A stretch of DNA of 64,000 bases. Source: Chryseobacterium sp. YIM B08800. GTDB lineage: Bacteria; Bacteroidota; Bacteroidia; Flavobacteriales; Weeksellaceae. The notes under the pieces are model-generated. The model was not told where the DNA came from. It made no database searches and worked only from the letters and a program-made list of their open reading frames with translations. Positions within the stretch are counted from its first letter, which is position 1; every line of letters starts with the position of its first letter. Location of the stretch: positions 1 to 64,000 of the forward strand of contig NZ_JAPDKN010000030.1 of the NCBI RefSeq assembly GCF_026163565.1, in the 5' to 3' direction. A program made the position numbers and the translations under genes. Shown here piece by piece: positions 62,351 through 64,000 of the stretch.

Positions 62351-62422
62351 ATAGCGTTCCTACGGAACGCGCCATCATCACACCATCCATTTCTACACAG
62401 ATAGGATTCCTACGGAATCCGC
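62351..62422. repeat. Hairpin doublet downstream of the IS200-like transposase
   Basis: GCGTTCCTACGGAACGC (62354-62370), TTTCTACACAGAT (62390-62402), GGATTCCTACGGAATCC (62404-62420). Confidence 0.85.
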
Positions 62423-62449
62423 CCTTACAACCAAATAAAAATAAAAAAT

Positions 62450-63214
62450 ATGCCTTGGAACCCTGAAGTTTACAATCAATTTAAAAATATCCGCTATCAG
62501 CCTTTTTTCGATTTGATGAATTTAATTTCGTCTGATAATCTCAAAAAAGCAATCGACATTGGTTGCGGAACGGGCGAACAGACTCATATACTTTCAGAAA
62601 AATTTGAAAATGCAGAATTTTTAGGAATCGATTCTTCTGCGGAAATGCTTCAGAAATCTTTAGAATTTAAAAATAAAAATTTAAGTTTTAAGCAAAAAAG
62701 GGTTGAGGAATTATATGATTCAGAAGAAAGATGGGATTTGATTTTTAGCAATGCAGCTTTACAATGGTCGGATGATCATAAGAAATTATTTACCAAACTG
62801 CTTTCTTTATTAAGTGAGAACGGACAGTTTGCTGTTCAAATGCCGATTCAATCAGAAAATATACTCAATCAAATTTTGTTTCAGCTTGCTTCGGAAGAAC
62901 CTTACAATACGCAACTTCAAAATTGGAATAGGGTTTCCCCGGTTTTAAGTTTGGATGAATATGCTAAAATGATGTTTGATGCCGGGTTGAAAGATTTAAA
63001 TATCTCTATAAAAGTCTATCCGATTATTGCTGATGATGCAGAACAACTATTTCAGTTTATTTCGGGTTCGGCATTGATTCCGTATGTGGAAAGATTGGAT
63101 GAGGAAAATAAAGAAAAATTCATCATTGAGTATAAAAAGCGTATTGCTGAAAAATTTGAAACATTTCCTGCGATTTATGCATTTAAAAGAATGCTGCTTT
63201 ACGGAAAAAAATAG
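62450..63214 (+). CDS. Class I SAM methyltransferase, trans-aconitate methyltransferase-like
   Basis: 254 residues. PWNPEVYNQFKNIRYQPFFDLMNLI is the start typical of Tam. SAM-binding motif I is IDIGCGTGEQTHILSEKF, with the acidic end of beta-2 in LGIDSSAEML and motif IV in DLIFSNAALQWSDDH. The C-terminal part (FQFISGSALIPYVERL) also fits Tam. It may methylate trans-aconitate or a similar acid; other small-molecule substrates are possible. Confidence 0.85.
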   Translation: MPWNPEVYNQFKNIRYQPFFDLMNLISSDNLKKAIDIGCGTGEQTHILSEKFENAEFLGIDSSAEMLQKSLEFKNKNLSFKQKRVEELYDSEERWDLIFSNAALQWSDDHKKLFTKLLSLLSENGQFAVQMPIQSENILNQILFQLASEEPYNTQLQNWNRVSPVLSLDEYAKMMFDAGLKDLNISIKVYPIIADDAEQLFQFISGSALIPYVERLDEENKEKFIIEYKKRIAEKFETFPAIYAFKRMLLYGKK

Positions 63215-63490
63215 ATGAAGTATTTTCTTATAAAAATTAATTCCCCGAATAACGGGGAATTTCATTTATGCCTAGAATCGTTTACTGAAAGCTTATAGCA
63301 TAATAAAAGCTTTCATGGGAATTAGTTTGATAACTTTTTTATCTGTCACAAAATAACGGATTTCGGTTACGACAGAATAGAGTACAAATACGGTATTTGA
63401 AAATCAGTATTTTTACTGATAGAATTTTAATTTATCTGTTTTTAGAACTAAAAATTAGGGTATTAGTTTTCTCAAAAGTCCTTTATTTAG
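63215..63490. other. Gene-free region with two hairpins
   Basis: A terminator-like hairpin (63239-63263) and a perfect 9-bp inverted repeat TGAAAGCTT/AAGCTTTCA (63286-63315). No coding potential is seen. Confidence 0.6.
63239..63263 (+). terminator. Terminator of the methyltransferase gene
   Basis: AATTCCCCG-AATAA-CGGGGAATT, a perfect 9-bp stem; the T run is short. Confidence 0.7.
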
Positions 63491-63498
63491 TACTTTTG
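63491..63498 (+). promoter_or_regulatory. -7 element of the enoyl-CoA hydratase gene
   Basis: TACTTTTG, 24 bases before the ATG. No TTG is seen at the -33 position. Confidence 0.5.
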
Positions 63499-63521
63499 TA
63501 TAAATCGAATATAGACTAAAA

Positions 63522-64000
63522 ATGAGTGATTTTGTAACATCAGAAATTAAAAATAATATTGCCGAAATTACTTTCGGAACGGCAAAAAGTAACGCTCTTC
63601 CAGGAGCAATTCTTGAAAAATTAGCGGAAACAATTTTAGAAGAAGGAGCCAAAAAAGAAGTAAAAGCGATTCTTGTAAAAAGTGAGGGTGAAAAAGCATT
63701 CTGTGCAGGAGCAAGTTTTGATGAGCTTTTGGCTATTGAAGAACTGGAAGCTTCTACCAAATTCTTTGGCGGTTTTGCTAAAGTTTTGAATGCAATGAGA
63801 AATTGCGGGAAAATTGTTGTAGTAAGAGTTCAGGGAAAAACTACCGGTGGTGGAGTAGGATTGGCTTGTGGTGCAGATTACTGTTTTGCAACCAAAGATT
63901 CTGCTTTAGCCTTAACTGAAATCAATTTAGGAATCGGACCTTTCGTTATCGGACCTTATGTAGAAAGAAAAATCGGAAAATCTCAGTTTTCGGCAATGGC
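63522..64000 (+). CDS. Enoyl-CoA hydratase/isomerase family protein (cut by the window end)
   Basis: At least 159 residues from ATG 63522; the frame is open to the window edge. Crotonase fold: ITFGTAKSNALPGAILEKLAETI, first oxyanion-hole segment KAFCAGASFDELLAIEE, second segment GKTTGGGVGLACGADYCFA, and LTEINLGIGPFVIGPYVERKIG. The Gly/Ala-rich GASFDEL is unlike PaaG (GQNL). It could be a general fatty-acid or branched-chain hydratase; a PaaF role (2,3-dehydroadipyl-CoA hydratase) is possible because no paaF lies in the paa cluster. Confidence 0.85.
   Translation, partial: MSDFVTSEIKNNIAEITFGTAKSNALPGAILEKLAETILEEGAKKEVKAILVKSEGEKAFCAGASFDELLAIEELEASTKFFGGFAKVLNAMRNCGKIVVVRVQGKTTGGGVGLACGADYCFATKDSALALTEINLGIGPFVIGPYVERKIGKSQFSAM

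Larger units (their letters stand above)
61780..62422 (+). mobile_element. IS200-like/REP-associated transposon with mirrored hairpin ends
   Basis: A tnpA gene lies between two hairpin doublets arranged head to head: outer ATTCC/GGAAT hairpin, linker ATCTGTGTAGAAA, inner GTTCC/GGAAC hairpin, gene, inner hairpin, linker TTTCTACACAGAT, outer hairpin. Single-strand transposases of the Y1 family recognise such hairpins. Confidence 0.75.

Noticed and set aside
63455..63760. Minus-strand open frame near the window end
   Set aside because: Antisense to the enoyl-CoA hydratase that starts at 63522 and stays open to the window edge.

Overview
The window is chromosomal DNA of a Bacteroidota bacterium, most likely a Chryseobacterium-like member of the Flavobacteriia/Weeksellaceae. 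The evidence is: secreted proteins with type IX secretion (T9SS) C-terminal signals; promoters of the TTTG-N19/20-TAnnTTTG type; AT-rich spacers with almost no Shine-Dalgarno sequences; Flavobacteria-like EF-Tu, RpoB and RpoC; and the tRNA-Thr/Tyr/Gly/Thr ... tuf ... tRNA-Trp ... secE order. The species is inferred, not proven.

Layout. (1) 1-6.0 kb: a large T9SS surface protein on the minus strand, then rpsU, a XerC-type recombinase and hpf. (2) 6.1-8.3 kb: a tRNA array in which a Thr(TGT)-Tyr(GTA)-Gly(TCC) unit is repeated five times, closed by Thr(GGT). (3) 8.5-16.9 kb: a two-component system and a tripartite heavy-metal RND efflux pump, lying between the tRNA array and tuf. Four TTTAA(T/G) boxes at exact 11-bp spacing precede the pump genes and look like the response-regulator site. 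(4) 17.2-35.4 kb: tuf, tRNA-Trp, secE, nusG, rplK, rplA, rplJ, rplL, rpoB, rpoC and a DUF3467 gene. This core block is interrupted by one exported-protein gene between nusG and rplK, and by four genes for secreted proteins, three of them clear paralogues, between rplL and rpoB. rpoB has its own promoter and a long structured leader.

(5) 35.5-39.4 kb: a Crp/Fnr-family regulator followed by an apparent operon for an outer-membrane beta-barrel (DUF5777), a mono-heme c-type lipoprotein, a YceI protein, an ankyrin protein and a T9SS-exported protein with DOMON-like (heme b) features. A Crp-like palindrome sits about 42 bases upstream of the predicted transcription start. I regard this as the best candidate for an undescribed system: an exported heme/redox module under a Crp/Fnr switch. 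(6) 39.4-44.9 kb: a nucleotide pyrophosphatase/phosphodiesterase, a zinc alcohol dehydrogenase divergent from an AraC regulator, and a carboxylesterase.

(7) 45.2-60.2 kb: an aerobic phenylacetate degradation cluster in the order paaK-E-A-B-C-D-G, a four-helix-bundle gene, paaH, a small unknown, paaI, paaJ, paaY, a broken transposase, an esterase and paaZ. A PaaR-like palindrome overlaps the predicted start site of paaK. Almost every spacer in the cluster carries inverted copies of AATTTGAAAAT/ATTTTCAAATT, and the four-helix-bundle gene sits exactly in the loop of one such spacer. PaaZ carries an extra C-terminal DinB/DUF1569-like domain. (8) 60.2-64 kb: a DUF4241 protein overlapping a SMUG2-type glycosylase, an IS200-like transposase framed by mirrored hairpin doublets, a methyltransferase, and an enoyl-CoA hydratase cut by the window edge.

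Several dispersed non-coding repeat families and two REP/transposase pairs show that the spacers of this genome are actively seeded by small repeats.
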